This document shows positions 5,358 to 12,862 of a stretch of DNA of 15,161 nucleotides, piece by piece. The translations under genes and the position numbers were made by a program. The notes beneath the pieces are model-generated. The model saw only the letters and a list, made by a program, of their open reading frames with translations, was not told where the DNA came from and ran no database searches. The stretch spans positions 1-15,161 of the forward strand of contig JBLHGN010000065.1 in assembly GCA_047616325.1 (NCBI GenBank). The letters are read 5' to 3'. The DNA is from JBLHGN01 sp047616325 (GTDB lineage Bacteria; Pseudomonadota; Gammaproteobacteria; Pseudomonadales; Cellvibrionaceae). The first letter of the stretch is position 1; each line of letters starts with the position of its first letter.

Positions 5358-7445
5358 ATGTTCGCATCTTACCTTGGTAAGTATAAAAGTATCATCGTTT
5401 CTGTAGCGCTTTTTATTATTCTTGATGCCTCCGTACTAATACTTAACTTCTATATTTCGTTTGATATTTCGGAAGATGCGGCAGGGGTTAATTTGGCGGG
5501 CCGCCAGCGCATGCTTTCCCAGCGTATGGTGAAAAGCTTATTGGATATTGATTACTCCAGTGGGAATGTAGAAGTACAAAAAGCAAGCGTCGATGAATTA
5601 GCGTTCACAGTTTCGTTGTTCGATCGCACCCTTACAGCCTTTGATAGCGGCGGAGAGGCAGATGCCGCTGACGGCGGCAAGGTTATTCTCGGGCGAGTGA
5701 ATTCCGAGTCAGGACGCAAAGCCATTGAAAAAGCAAAAATATTGTGGGCTCCCTATAAATCACTGCTAGACCCCGTAATATTGCCTGAATCGCTTGAAAG
5801 AGAGCGTGCATTAGCTACGGCAATTTTCTATGCAAAACAAAACAATCTCACTTTGCTAAAACTGATGAATAATTTAACTGTCGACCTGGAAAATGTGGCC
5901 AAATCAAAAGCTACTCGGCTGAGAGTTATTCAGACAATAGGTATAAGTTTAGCAATTATTAACTTCTTTATCATTATTTTTCACTTTATTGGCGAGTTGA
6001 GAAATGGTGACAGAAAACTCGAAATTGCCGAGGGCGAAACCAAAAAAATACTTAATACGGTCAACGATGGGCTTTTTCTTGTCGATCGCAATTATACCAT
6101 TGCCTCGCAGTACTCCAAAAATGTACCGACGATGTTTGGCGAGTCGGATATCGCTGGTAAAACGCTCGATGCAGTTCTGGCCGAATTGGTGAGTAAGAAG
6201 GACATGGAGACTTCCAAGCGCTTTATAGGATTACTTTTTCGTGAAGATATAAAAAGTAATCTTATTGGTGATCTGAATCCTCTGCGAGAAATTGAAGTGA
6301 ATATTGCCGACGAGAATGGCGGTTATGTTAGCAAGCATCTAAGCTTTAAATTTTCTCGTGCCTATGAGAGCGGCGGCGTAAAAAATGTTTTGGTTACTGT
6401 AAATGATGTGACTGAAAAGGTGAGGCTAGAGCGCGAAATTACTATGGTAAAAGCGCAAACGGAACAGCATTTGGAGGTGTTAACCGGAATTTTACACACT
6501 AATCCAAATGTATTAAAACGTTTTGTAAGCGGTTGCTTTACCGGCCTTCATAGAATCAATCTGTTTTTGCGTGAGCCTGCAAAAACCGAAGTGGTTTTGA
6601 GAAAAAAATTGGATAGCATTTTTGTCGAAATTCACAGCATAAAAGGTGAGGCGGGCGCACTCGGTTTGAACGGCTTTCAGGAGCTTGCTCACAAATTTGA
6701 ATCGGACTTGGTCGAAATTAAAAAACGTGAGAAAATTGCCGGTGATGACTTTTTCCCCTTGGTTGTGCAATTAGATAAGCTGATACGGCATGCGGAAACC
6801 GTCGAAAACCTGTCTGATAAGCTCGTCGCCTTTGGCAAAAGCGACGCAGGGCTTGGCGCTCGAAGCAGTGCCAATGAATGGGAGCACCTGCACAACTTGG
6901 TGAAAACAGTTGCCACACGATGCGGGAAAAAGGTGGAGCTAGTGATGAGTGGGCTTACAGAGATCTCTCTTTCCAGTGGCCAGCGAAAACTAGTCAATGA
7001 TGTTAGTGTGCAATGCATTCGCAACGCGGTATTTCACGGCATTGAGCTTCCGAATGAGCGCATAGAAAATTACAAGAACGAGATCGGAAGAATCGATCTT
7101 CGATTAACGCAGTCTTCCTCTGGTGTGGTAGAGCTTAGTATTAAAGACGACGGCCGAGGCTTCGACTATCGAGCAATTCGAGAACAAGCGATTAAGGTGG
7201 GCTTCTGGGGCGAGCAAGAAATGGAAGCATGGGATAGTAAGAAATTAGCTTCACTTATTTTTGAGCCAGGCTTCTCTACAGCCCAAGAAGAGCAGATGGA
7301 CGCGGGCAGAGGCGTGGGAATGAATATTGTCAAAGAGCGTATTAAGCACTATCGCGGCAATATTCGCATATCCAGCCGTCCCTCCTTGGGAACACACTTT
7401 CTTATCTCTTTACCTCCTTTATTGGGTGAAGCCGCAGCGGCATAG
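5358..7445 (+). CDS. Membrane CheA-like histidine kinase (PilJ-PAS-Hpt-HATPase)
   Basis: I start this 695-residue protein at the ATG at 5358, which has a GGGGG stretch 5-10 bases upstream; a TTG at 5346 is in frame but would remove that site. Transmembrane helices lie at about 10-33 and 190-212. They enclose a periplasmic PilJ-type sensor whose signature GVNLAGRQRMLSQRM (43-57) is clear. A PAS domain follows at about 231-350, then an Hpt domain with HSIKGEAGALG (phosphorylatable His426). A CheA-type ATPase comes next: N-box IRNAVFHG (554-561), DDGRG (597-601) and GRGVGMNIV (650-658). There is no obvious CheA dimerisation domain and no CheW-like C-terminus, so the kinase should sense directly and not couple to separate chemoreceptors. 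The likely phosphate acceptor is the receiver encoded eight bases downstream. It is the first gene of a three-gene operon. Confidence 0.9.
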   Translation: MFASYLGKYKSIIVSVALFIILDASVLILNFYISFDISEDAAGVNLAGRQRMLSQRMVKSLLDIDYSSGNVEVQKASVDELAFTVSLFDRTLTAFDSGGEADAADGGKVILGRVNSESGRKAIEKAKILWAPYKSLLDPVILPESLERERALATAIFYAKQNNLTLLKLMNNLTVDLENVAKSKATRLRVIQTIGISLAIINFFIIIFHFIGELRNGDRKLEIAEGETKKILNTVNDGLFLVDRNYTIASQYSKNVPTMFGESDIAGKTLDAVLAELVSKKDMETSKRFIGLLFREDIKSNLIGDLNPLREIEVNIADENGGYVSKHLSFKFSRAYESGGVKNVLVTVNDVTEKVRLEREITMVKAQTEQHLEVLTGILHTNPNVLKRFVSGCFTGLHRINLFLREPAKTEVVLRKKLDSIFVEIHSIKGEAGALGLNGFQELAHKFESDLVEIKKREKIAGDDFFPLVVQLDKLIRHAETVENLSDKLVAFGKSDAGLGARSSANEWEHLHNLVKTVATRCGKKVELVMSGLTEISLSSGQRKLVNDVSVQCIRNAVFHGIELPNERIENYKNEIGRIDLRLTQSSSGVVELSIKDDGRGFDYRAIREQAIKVGFWGEQEMEAWDSKKLASLIFEPGFSTAQEEQMDAGRGVGMNIVKERIKHYRGNIRISSRPSLGTHFLISLPPLLGEAAAA

Positions 7446-7453
7446 GCGATGTA

Positions 7454-7825
7454 ATGTTAAAGCTACTGGTAGTAGACGACTCCAATATTATTCGCCGGAA
7501 AATTCAGCGCGCGTGCATAAACGAAACGTTTGAAGTGGTGGGGCTGGCGGGTAACGGCATAGAAGCACTGCGACAGTTTGGTGACTTAGGCCCCGAGGTT
7601 GTGACAATGGATATCACCATGCCGCATATGGATGGCATTGAATGCGTGGAGGAAATGATAGGCAGAAATCCAAATGTGCGCATTTTAGTGGTGTCGGCTC
7701 TGGCCGACAAAGCCACTGGAATAGAGGCACTAGAAAAGGGCGCACGTGGCTTTTTATGCAAGCCTTTTAGTGACAAACAACTTAGCGATGCACTTTACGA
7801 ATTATCTGAGGACATACATGTCTGA
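7454..7825 (+). CDS. CheY-like single-domain response regulator
   Basis: The 123-residue protein is one receiver domain with every catalytic position present: acidic pair D8/D9, phosphoacceptor D53 (in VVTMDITMPHMDG), S81 and K103 (CKPF). It has no output domain, so it must act by protein contact, as CheY does at the flagellar motor or in a phosphorelay. A weak AGGCG site lies just upstream of the ATG. It follows the kinase gene by eight bases and overlaps the CheX gene by eight bases, implying translational coupling. The kinase's Hpt histidine is its likely phosphodonor and the CheX-like product its likely phosphatase. Confidence 0.92.
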   Translation: MLKLLVVDDSNIIRRKIQRACINETFEVVGLAGNGIEALRQFGDLGPEVVTMDITMPHMDGIECVEEMIGRNPNVRILVVSALADKATGIEALEKGARGFLCKPFSDKQLSDALYELSEDIHV

Positions 7826-8267
7826 ACAAGCACTTAAAGTATTTGTTGACGGGGTGGTCAATTATTTTCAACACACAGCCGACAAAGATGTAAAAGTTGG
7901 CGCCCCATATTTGGTGGAAAATAAACAGCCCAAAGCCTTTGGTTTTACGGGCATTATCGGCGTTTCGGGGCCCTATAAGGGTACCGTATATTTTACCGCG
8001 CCGCGTATTTTACTCACTCATCTTTTGTTGAGTATCGGAGAGTTGGACACCTCGCTTGCCAATGTTATGGATATTGTTGGTGAAGTGGCCAATACTATAT
8101 CCGGAAACGCACGTGCAAATTTCGGCAAAGAATTTATGATTTCTGTACCGGTTATGGTTGAGGGTGCGCCCAGCGCCATTCACCTACCCTGCCATTTGCG
8201 CTCTTACGTAATACCAATATATTGGAAAGCCTATAGTGCTGCTGTGGTGGTGTGTCTTGAGGTTTAG
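7818..8267 (+). CDS. CheX-like CheY-P phosphatase
   Basis: I place the start at ATG 7818 (MSEQALKVFVDGV), giving 149 residues and an eight-base overlap with the receiver gene; the longer open frame beginning at 7746 would run antiparallel to no signal and overlap the receiver's end. The protein has the CheX fold pattern: FGFTGIIGVSG and GTVYFTAP strands, then the helix DIVGEVANTISGNAR containing the ExxN motif (E89, N92) that CheC/CheX/FliY phosphatases use to hydrolyse CheY phosphate. A second strand set, FMISVPVMVEG, closes the domain. It would switch off the neighbouring receiver. It is a little shorter than some CheX proteins but appears complete. Confidence 0.88.
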   Translation: MSEQALKVFVDGVVNYFQHTADKDVKVGAPYLVENKQPKAFGFTGIIGVSGPYKGTVYFTAPRILLTHLLLSIGELDTSLANVMDIVGEVANTISGNARANFGKEFMISVPVMVEGAPSAIHLPCHLRSYVIPIYWKAYSAAVVVCLEV

Positions 8268-8419
8268 GGTTGGGTCATTGCCAATAGAGCGCTTACTGCC
8301 AGGTTAGCTCTGTTATCTTGTGAACGGCTCTCTGCTTTTTATACGCCATATAAATTCGAAAACCCCCAGTTGCTTGTGATTGTCTTGGAAGTATTGAGGT
8401 TGTCTTTGTCTTAAAATTC

Positions 8420-8450
8420 ATTAGTGCCCTGTTTATGGGTGAGCACTAAT
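8420..8450. repeat. Hairpin repeat, copy 1
   Basis: ATTAGTGC (8420-8427) pairs perfectly with GCACTAAT (8443-8450) around an inner CCTGTTTATGGG hairpin and a short 3' bulge. A relative with the same layout lies at 10081-10115, and the shared core (8429-8456 against 10091-10118) matches at 21 of 28 positions. It could end transcription of the CheX operon weakly, but no T run follows on the plus strand. Confidence 0.45.
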
Positions 8451-8486
8451 AAATTTCTCGAAAATTACACTTTTCCCGCGCAGCTG

Positions 8487-8499
8487 CCCCCCCCCCCCC
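8487..8499 (+). repeat. Homopolymer run of 13 C
   Basis: Thirteen consecutive C residues lie just before the possible small membrane frame and about 150 bases before the phased palindromes. Such runs change length easily by slipped-strand mispairing and can act as phase-variable switches. No established gene is crossed, and sequencing error in run length is also possible. Confidence 0.6.
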
Positions 8500-8501
8500 G
8501 C

Positions 8502-8651
8502 ATGCCAATATCTACGTATAGCCTCATGTGGATCCTGGGCGGGCTCTTAGTGCTTGCCTTGTTGTTGCCCGCCTATATCCTTCAGATGCGCGTTCATTCC
8601 GTTGTAAAAATCGTTCAATCTGGTTGGTGTGTGACCTGCCATTATATGTAA
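8502..8651 (+). CDS. Possible small membrane protein
   Basis: From the ATG at 8502 a 49-codon frame encodes a hydrophobic helix, about residues 8-25 (LMWILGGLLVLALLLPAY), followed by a basic tail with a CVTC pair. It begins two bases after the C13 run and the same frame extends back through the run to 8424. There is no ribosome binding site apart from C-rich sequence, and its end overlaps the first palindrome of the next operon. The hydrophobic run is the only support for it being a gene. Confidence 0.22.
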   Translation: MPISTYSLMWILGGLLVLALLLPAYILQMRVHSVVKIVQSGWCVTCHYM

Positions 8652-8693
8652 GTGTGTTTTATTACATGTAATATCTCGACATCTTACATGTAA
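8642..8693. promoter_or_regulatory. Three phased palindromic operator-like sites
   Basis: TTACATGTAA occurs at 8662-8671, extended to a 14-base perfect palindrome TATTACATGTAATA at 8660-8673, and again at 8684-8693. A one-base variant, TTATATGTAA, lies at 8642-8651. Centre spacings are 20 and 22 bases, about two helical turns, so a dimeric regulator could sit on one face of the DNA. The last site ends 17 bases before the first gene's ATG, which suits repression of the operon. I do not recognise the regulator. Confidence 0.6.
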
Positions 8694-8710
8694 TAGGATA
8701 GTGTGGCCCT

Positions 8711-9343
8711 ATGAGTGAAAAAACATCAGCGCACTACCAGCGGGAATATCGCCGCCGGCTGCGAGATCAAGGTTTGGTAAAGAAAGAGGTGTGGGTGCTG
8801 CCGGAAAATGCCAAGCATTTGGGTAAGTTTGAAAAGATGCTGCGGGAACCCCTGAACCCATCGGATTTAACTAAAGGAGTGTTAAAAATGACCGAAATGA
8901 AACGTTGGACCACTACGACTCTTTTTGAGGTGCTGGCTGTCGAGCCGCTTTTTGATGGCGACCGAGCAATGGTGGAGCTTATTGATGGTGCTGAGCCAAG
9001 TTTGCATCTGGTGATGCATGAGTTTGGCGACTTGCCTTTGTTTTTAACTGTGGCGGGTGACCAGATAATTATCGATGCCGTGTTGTGGCCAAAAAGCGAA
9101 GTGGCGGACATCTCTGGGTTTAATGATGCAGTGCTGAGAACCCATAAGTATTTTCCGCTATCCACCATTAGTCTAGACACCCTATCGAGCGGGGCCGACT
9201 ACTATCAAATGTTTGGTGCTTTGAGTGCAAGCTCAATTTTGCCAAATATCATTTTTGAAATAGAGATGTTGGCATCCAATGTGATTCAGGCTACCGAAGC
9301 CTATGCCAATTTTTTATCAAACCAACTAAATGTGAAGGTGTGA
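8711..9343 (+). CDS. yjfI: DUF2170 protein, YjfI-like
   Basis: The 210-residue protein matches YjfI/DUF2170 in its middle and C-terminal parts (LFEVLAVEPLFDG, PSLHLVMHEFGDLPLFLTVAGDQI, a THKYFPLS segment and a final helix IEMLASNVIQATEAYANFL). The E. coli protein is much shorter as I recall it. The extra N-terminus, HYQREYRRRLRDQGLVKKEV followed by WVLPENAKHL, is basic and resembles the ribbon-helix-helix-like start of MazE-type antitoxins. It may therefore bind DNA, possibly the palindromes upstream, but that is inference. The domain's biochemical role is unknown; its gene usually sits beside a PspA-family gene. That gene begins ten bases downstream here. Confidence 0.82.
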   Translation: MSEKTSAHYQREYRRRLRDQGLVKKEVWVLPENAKHLGKFEKMLREPLNPSDLTKGVLKMTEMKRWTTTTLFEVLAVEPLFDGDRAMVELIDGAEPSLHLVMHEFGDLPLFLTVAGDQIIIDAVLWPKSEVADISGFNDAVLRTHKYFPLSTISLDTLSSGADYYQMFGALSASSILPNIIFEIEMLASNVIQATEAYANFLSNQLNVKV

Positions 9344-9353
9344 GGAGAGGTAA

Positions 9354-10037
9354 ATGAATGTCTGGGCGAAAATGATGACAGCGTTGCGCGGTGGAGTAAA
9401 TGAGGCGGGTGAGTTGATTGTCGATACTCAAGCCCTGCGTATTCTGGATCAAGAGGTGCGCGGTGCCACTGAGGAATTGAAACAGTCAAAAGAGGGTTTG
9501 GCGAGTATAATCGCCCGACAAAAGTTGGCGGAAGAAAAAACCGCGCTACTGCAAAAAGACATTAGCGATTATGAGGGCTATGCTGTAAAGGCTCTCGAGA
9601 AGGGTGACGAGTCGCTTGCCTTAGAGGTTGCGCAAAAAATAGCCAATCTGGAAAATGGCATGTCGACCGAGAAAAAAACCGCAGAGAGCTTTGCTGAAAG
9701 TGCTACAGAGCTCCGCAATGCCATGAAATTGGCCGAGCAGAACATTAAAAGGCTGAAGCAGCAGATCGACACCGTTAAGGCCACAGACAGTGTGCAAAAA
9801 GCGCAGGCGACTGTAGCAGCGCGATACAGTGGTTCAAACTCTAAATTGCGCACAGCGATGGATTCGCTAGACCGAATAAAAGAGAAGCAAGCCCTTAAAA
9901 GCGCGCAAATGAAAGCTGCTAATGAGCTTGCTGCAGAGACAGTAGACGATACATTGCAAACTAAGCTGCAAGCGGCTGGCATTACATCTTCTGGTGCTAG
10001 CGCCCAAGATGTCTTGGACCGTTTAAAAAAGGCTTAG
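9354..10037 (+). CDS. yjfJ: PspA/IM30-family membrane-coat protein, YjfJ-like
   Basis: The 227-residue protein is almost entirely charged, helical coiled coil. It has the family's opening amphipathic helix (NVWAKMMTALRGGVNEAGEL), a long hairpin rich in Glu, Lys and Ala (about 30-150) and a short C-terminal helix QDVLDRLKKA. PspA/IM30/Vipp1 proteins polymerise into ESCRT-III-like coats on the inner face of the membrane and stabilise or remodel it. The length is normal for YjfJ. A strong GAGGAGAGG ribosome binding site precedes the ATG. The upstream partner is the DUF2170 gene, and the downstream YqiJ/YqiK-like pair is also membrane-organising. Confidence 0.88.
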   Translation: MNVWAKMMTALRGGVNEAGELIVDTQALRILDQEVRGATEELKQSKEGLASIIARQKLAEEKTALLQKDISDYEGYAVKALEKGDESLALEVAQKIANLENGMSTEKKTAESFAESATELRNAMKLAEQNIKRLKQQIDTVKATDSVQKAQATVAARYSGSNSKLRTAMDSLDRIKEKQALKSAQMKAANELAAETVDDTLQTKLQAAGITSSGASAQDVLDRLKKA

Positions 10038-10203
10038 TTGTGTTTATATAACAATAGGCTCGCCGAGTTTCGGTGAGCTCTAGCTAGCGTCCTATTTGTA
10101 GGCGAGCACTAGCTAATTGAAGGGCAATTAGCAGAGCCGTACCCGCCTTACGGGAATAAGCTGTAAATAAAAAAATTAATGTAATAGGGTTGGGAGAACG
10201 CCG
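10038..10203 (+). other. Structured intercistronic region
   Basis: The 166-base gap between the PspA-like and YqiJ-like genes holds several hairpins: a 9-bp stem at 10058-10078, CCTA/TAGG at 10091-10102, a perfect 8-bp stem GCTAATTG/CAATTAGC at 10112-10132, and CCCG/CGGG at 10142-10154. Segment 10058-10064 (GCTCGCC) can pair with 10072-10078 or, perfectly, with 10101-10107 (GGCGAGC), so two folds exclude each other. None has a T run, so it is not a standard terminator; mRNA processing or differential expression within the operon is plausible. Confidence 0.5.
10081..10115. repeat. Hairpin repeat, copy 2
   Basis: TAGCTAG (10081-10087) pairs with CTAGCTA (10109-10115) around an inner CCTATTTGTAGG hairpin. 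This is the same architecture as the element at 8420-8450. Several differences between the copies are transitions that keep the inner stem pairable through G-T wobble. It lies inside the structured gap between two operon genes. Confidence 0.45.
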
Positions 10204-10872
10204 ATGTTTGCAATTTTGCTCACCGATAAAACGGACGGTTTTTATTCAATAGTTCTAACCTTTCCAACGGTAATATTCTCATTCTTGCTCATTGTTAGTC
10301 TCATCTATTGGCTGATTTCATTTCTAGGCGTGATAGATCTAGATATGCTTGATGCAGATGTGGATGGCGCAATGGGGGGCGACGATGTCGGTATGCCAAG
10401 CTCCGTAGCTGGTTTGGCGATGAGGCTGGGTTTAAACGGCGTGCCGTTGCCTATCATAATTTCACTTATTGCCATATTTTCTTGGTCGATTAGCTATTAC
10501 TCCGTGCACTTTATGTATCCTTTTGTACCTGGGTTTCTGGAGTGGTTAGCCGGAATTGTGATTTTGTTTGGTAGTTTATATTTGGCCATATTAATAACGG
10601 CACAAATTATCAAGCCGATACGCAGGTTGTTTAAGCAGGCGGATCAGCAAGTGGAAAAACATATCGTTGGGCGCATCGGCGTTGTTAGAACGGGGCGAGT
10701 AGATAAGTGTTTTGGTGAGGCGGTAGTGGAAGATGGTGGGGCGGGTTTAGTGGTAAAGGTTCGCTCATTTAAAGATGAGGAGTTTTCGCGGGGGGATCGT
10801 ATCGTTCTTTTAGAGTACGTGGCGTCTGGAAATATTTATAAAGTGATTTCAGAAAAAGATTTTAATAAATAA
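10204..10872 (+). CDS. yqiJ: Membrane OB-fold protein, YqiJ-like (NfeD-related)
   Basis: The 222-residue protein has three predicted transmembrane helices, at about 16-41, 82-104 and 112-135. An acidic loop (DLDMLDADVDGAMGGDDVG, about 45-63) lies after the first. A soluble C-terminal OB-fold of about 145-220 follows (VGRIGVVRTGRVDKCFGEAV ... GDRIVLLEY). This is the YqiJ/DUF1449 layout, related to NfeD proteins that pair with SPFH/flotillin proteins, and the partner gene begins 23 bases downstream. A GGAGAA site precedes the ATG. It probably anchors or regulates the flotillin-like scaffold at the inner membrane. Confidence 0.85.
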   Translation: MFAILLTDKTDGFYSIVLTFPTVIFSFLLIVSLIYWLISFLGVIDLDMLDADVDGAMGGDDVGMPSSVAGLAMRLGLNGVPLPIIISLIAIFSWSISYYSVHFMYPFVPGFLEWLAGIVILFGSLYLAILITAQIIKPIRRLFKQADQQVEKHIVGRIGVVRTGRVDKCFGEAVVEDGGAGLVVKVRSFKDEEFSRGDRIVLLEYVASGNIYKVISEKDFNK

Positions 10873-10895
10873 TTTAATGGTTAAGGAGTAAGGCT

Positions 10896-12854
10896 ATGCT
10901 GTCGGAATATATTGCTAATTTTGGCCCGCTAGTAGTTATTTGTGGGTTTGTAATAACTTTATTGTTGGGTGTGGGGGTTTGGTTTAAATCCTTCTACGTT
11001 AAAGTAGAGCAGGGTGTGGCTCTAATTAAAAATGATATGGGTCCAAAGCCGAAGGTATTTTTTACGGGAACCTTTGTCTACCCAGTTATTCATAAAAAAG
11101 AATTAATGCGAATTTCCCTGATTACCATGGAGGTCGATCGTCGCGGAAAAGATGGTCTCATTTGCAAAGATAATATGCGTGCGGATATCACCGTTGCGTT
11201 TTACCTTCGAGTGAATGAAACCCCTGAAGATGTATTAAAGGTAGCCAAGTCTCTGGGTGCAAATCGTGCCTCGGATAAGGACGCTGTAAGCGAGTTATTT
11301 AATGCCAAATTTTCTGAGGCTTTAAAAACTGTTGGCAAGCAAATTGATTTTGTCAATTTGTTTGAAAATAGACAGCAGTTTCGCGACAAAATTATCGAAG
11401 TTATTGGTAACGACCTCAACGGTTATGTGCTCGAAGACGTCGCTATCGACTATCTGGAACAAACGCCAAAATCTTCACTCGACCCTAGCAATATTCTCGA
11501 CGCCGAGGGGATACGTAAAATTACTGAATTGACGGCTACCCAAAACATTAAAACCAATGTTTTTGAGCGCGATGAAGAGTTGGCAATTAAAAAGAAGAAT
11601 GTTGAAACAAGAGAGGCCATGTTAGAGCTGGAGCGTCAGCAGGCCGATGCCGAGGCTAGGCAGGAAAGAGAAGTTGCGAGCATACGGGCACGAGAAGAAG
11701 CAGAAACTGTGAAAGTGCAAGAGGAAGAACGATTAAAGTCAGAGAGTTCTACCATTCAAACAGATCAGGACCTTGCCGTGCAAACGGAAAACCAAAAGCG
11801 GGAAATTGAAGTGGCCGAACAGAATCGCCAGCGCGCGGTTGTGATTGAGGTTGAAAAGGTTACACGAGCGAAAGATTTAGAAATTGTCTCCCGTGAGAGG
11901 GAGGTAGAGCTACAGCGTATAGAGGCCGAGAAGGCCGTAGAGATACAGCGCAAAGAGATTGCAAATGTAATTCGTGAGCGTGTTGCAGTAGATAAAACTG
12001 TAGCCATGGAAGAAGAGAAAATTAAAGAAGTACGCGAAGTCTCTGAGGCCGATCGTCGCAAGCAAACTAAAATTTTAGATGCAGAAGCCTTGGCAGAAGA
12101 GAAAAAAGTAGAAGAAGTTAAAAAAGCAGAAGGGGAAGAGTTAGCCGCAAAACACCGTGCTGTAGAAATTACCGTATTGGCCCAGGCTAACTTGGAGGCC
12201 TCGGCGAAAGAAGCCGATTCTCAGAAGAAATTGGCCGATGGCATACAGGCCACTCGGGCGGCTCCTGGGCTGGCCGACGCAAAAGTGCAAGAGGCAAATG
12301 CCGATGCATTTGAAAAAGAAGGCTTGGCAAAGGCGCGAGTCATTGCAGCTCAGGGCGAATCTGAAGCAACTGTTACCAGTTCAGTGGGTACAGCAGAGGC
12401 AAGTGTTATCGCCCAAAAGGGAAGTTCAGAGGCACAATCCAAGCGCGAGATAGGGCTTGCTGGAGCTGAAGTAATTCGTCAAACCTTTAAGGCAGAAGCG
12501 GATGGCTTGGTGGACAAATTTGAAGCCATGAATAGCATGAGCGACAAAGCGCGAGACCATGAAGAATTCCGTATGGGTCTAGAAACAGCATTGAAAGAAG
12601 TACTTGCTTCCATTGAAGCAGGAAAAGAGATCGCGAAAGAAAATGCCGATGTGTTGGCGGCTGCACTTCAAACGGCCAAAATTGATATCGTGGGTGGCGA
12701 AGAGCACTTCTTTGATAACTTTGCGAAATCACTTTCTATCGGTAAGGCCGTTGACGGACTAGCCGATAAAAGTGGCATCATTCAAGCGATACTGGCGAAA
12801 GTGATGGAAACCAGTGCGGCTAGAAATGCAGAAACCACTACAGAAATAAGCTAG
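10896..12854 (+). CDS. yqiK: Flotillin-like SPFH/Band 7 protein, YqiK-like
   Basis: The 652-residue protein has one N-terminal membrane helix (about 10-32), then an SPFH/Band 7 domain to about 190 (VKVEQGVALIKNDMG, ITMEVDRRGKDGLICKDNMR, DITVAFYLRVN). A very long, highly charged coiled coil follows to about 440 with recurring ERE/VEIQRKE units. An Ala/Gly-rich flotillin C-terminus follows (AKARVIAAQGESEA, AQKGSSEAQSKREIGLAGAE) that drives oligomerisation in this family. Flotillins form membrane microdomain scaffolds. It is longer than E. coli YqiK, which I recall as about 550 residues. A strong AAGGAG ribosome binding site precedes the ATG. Its partner is the YqiJ-like protein encoded directly upstream. 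Confidence 0.9.
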   Translation: MLSEYIANFGPLVVICGFVITLLLGVGVWFKSFYVKVEQGVALIKNDMGPKPKVFFTGTFVYPVIHKKELMRISLITMEVDRRGKDGLICKDNMRADITVAFYLRVNETPEDVLKVAKSLGANRASDKDAVSELFNAKFSEALKTVGKQIDFVNLFENRQQFRDKIIEVIGNDLNGYVLEDVAIDYLEQTPKSSLDPSNILDAEGIRKITELTATQNIKTNVFERDEELAIKKKNVETREAMLELERQQADAEARQEREVASIRAREEAETVKVQEEERLKSESSTIQTDQDLAVQTENQKREIEVAEQNRQRAVVIEVEKVTRAKDLEIVSREREVELQRIEAEKAVEIQRKEIANVIRERVAVDKTVAMEEEKIKEVREVSEADRRKQTKILDAEALAEEKKVEEVKKAEGEELAAKHRAVEITVLAQANLEASAKEADSQKKLADGIQATRAAPGLADAKVQEANADAFEKEGLAKARVIAAQGESEATVTSSVGTAEASVIAQKGSSEAQSKREIGLAGAEVIRQTFKAEADGLVDKFEAMNSMSDKARDHEEFRMGLETALKEVLASIEAGKEIAKENADVLAAALQTAKIDIVGGEEHFFDNFAKSLSIGKAVDGLADKSGIIQAILAKVMETSAARNAETTTEIS

Positions 12855-12862
12855 TCATAGGG

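Larger units (their letters stand above)
8268..8710. other. Intergenic region between the two operons
   Basis: This 443-base gap contains a hairpin repeat (8420-8450), a run of thirteen C (8487-8499), a doubtful small membrane frame (8502-8651) and three phased palindromes (8642-8693). A weak promoter-like pair, TTGTGA (8318-8323) and TATACG (8340-8345) with a 16-base gap, is the only sigma-70 candidate I see. No clear Rho-independent terminator follows the CheX gene. Confidence 0.55.

Noticed and set aside
7746..7817. Upstream extension of the CheX-like frame
   Set aside because: It would overlap the conserved end of the receiver domain, including its Lys103; the ATG at 7818 begins directly at the conserved CheX N-terminus.
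9578..9982. Minus-strand 134-codon open frame
   Set aside because: It is the antisense of the PspA-like coiled-coil gene; its Ser/Ala/Cys-rich composition is what the complement of Lys/Glu/Ala codons gives.
10058..10078. Rho-independent terminator after the PspA-like gene
   Set aside because: The 9-bp stem is good, but no T run follows and the downstream genes are co-directional with no other promoter seen.
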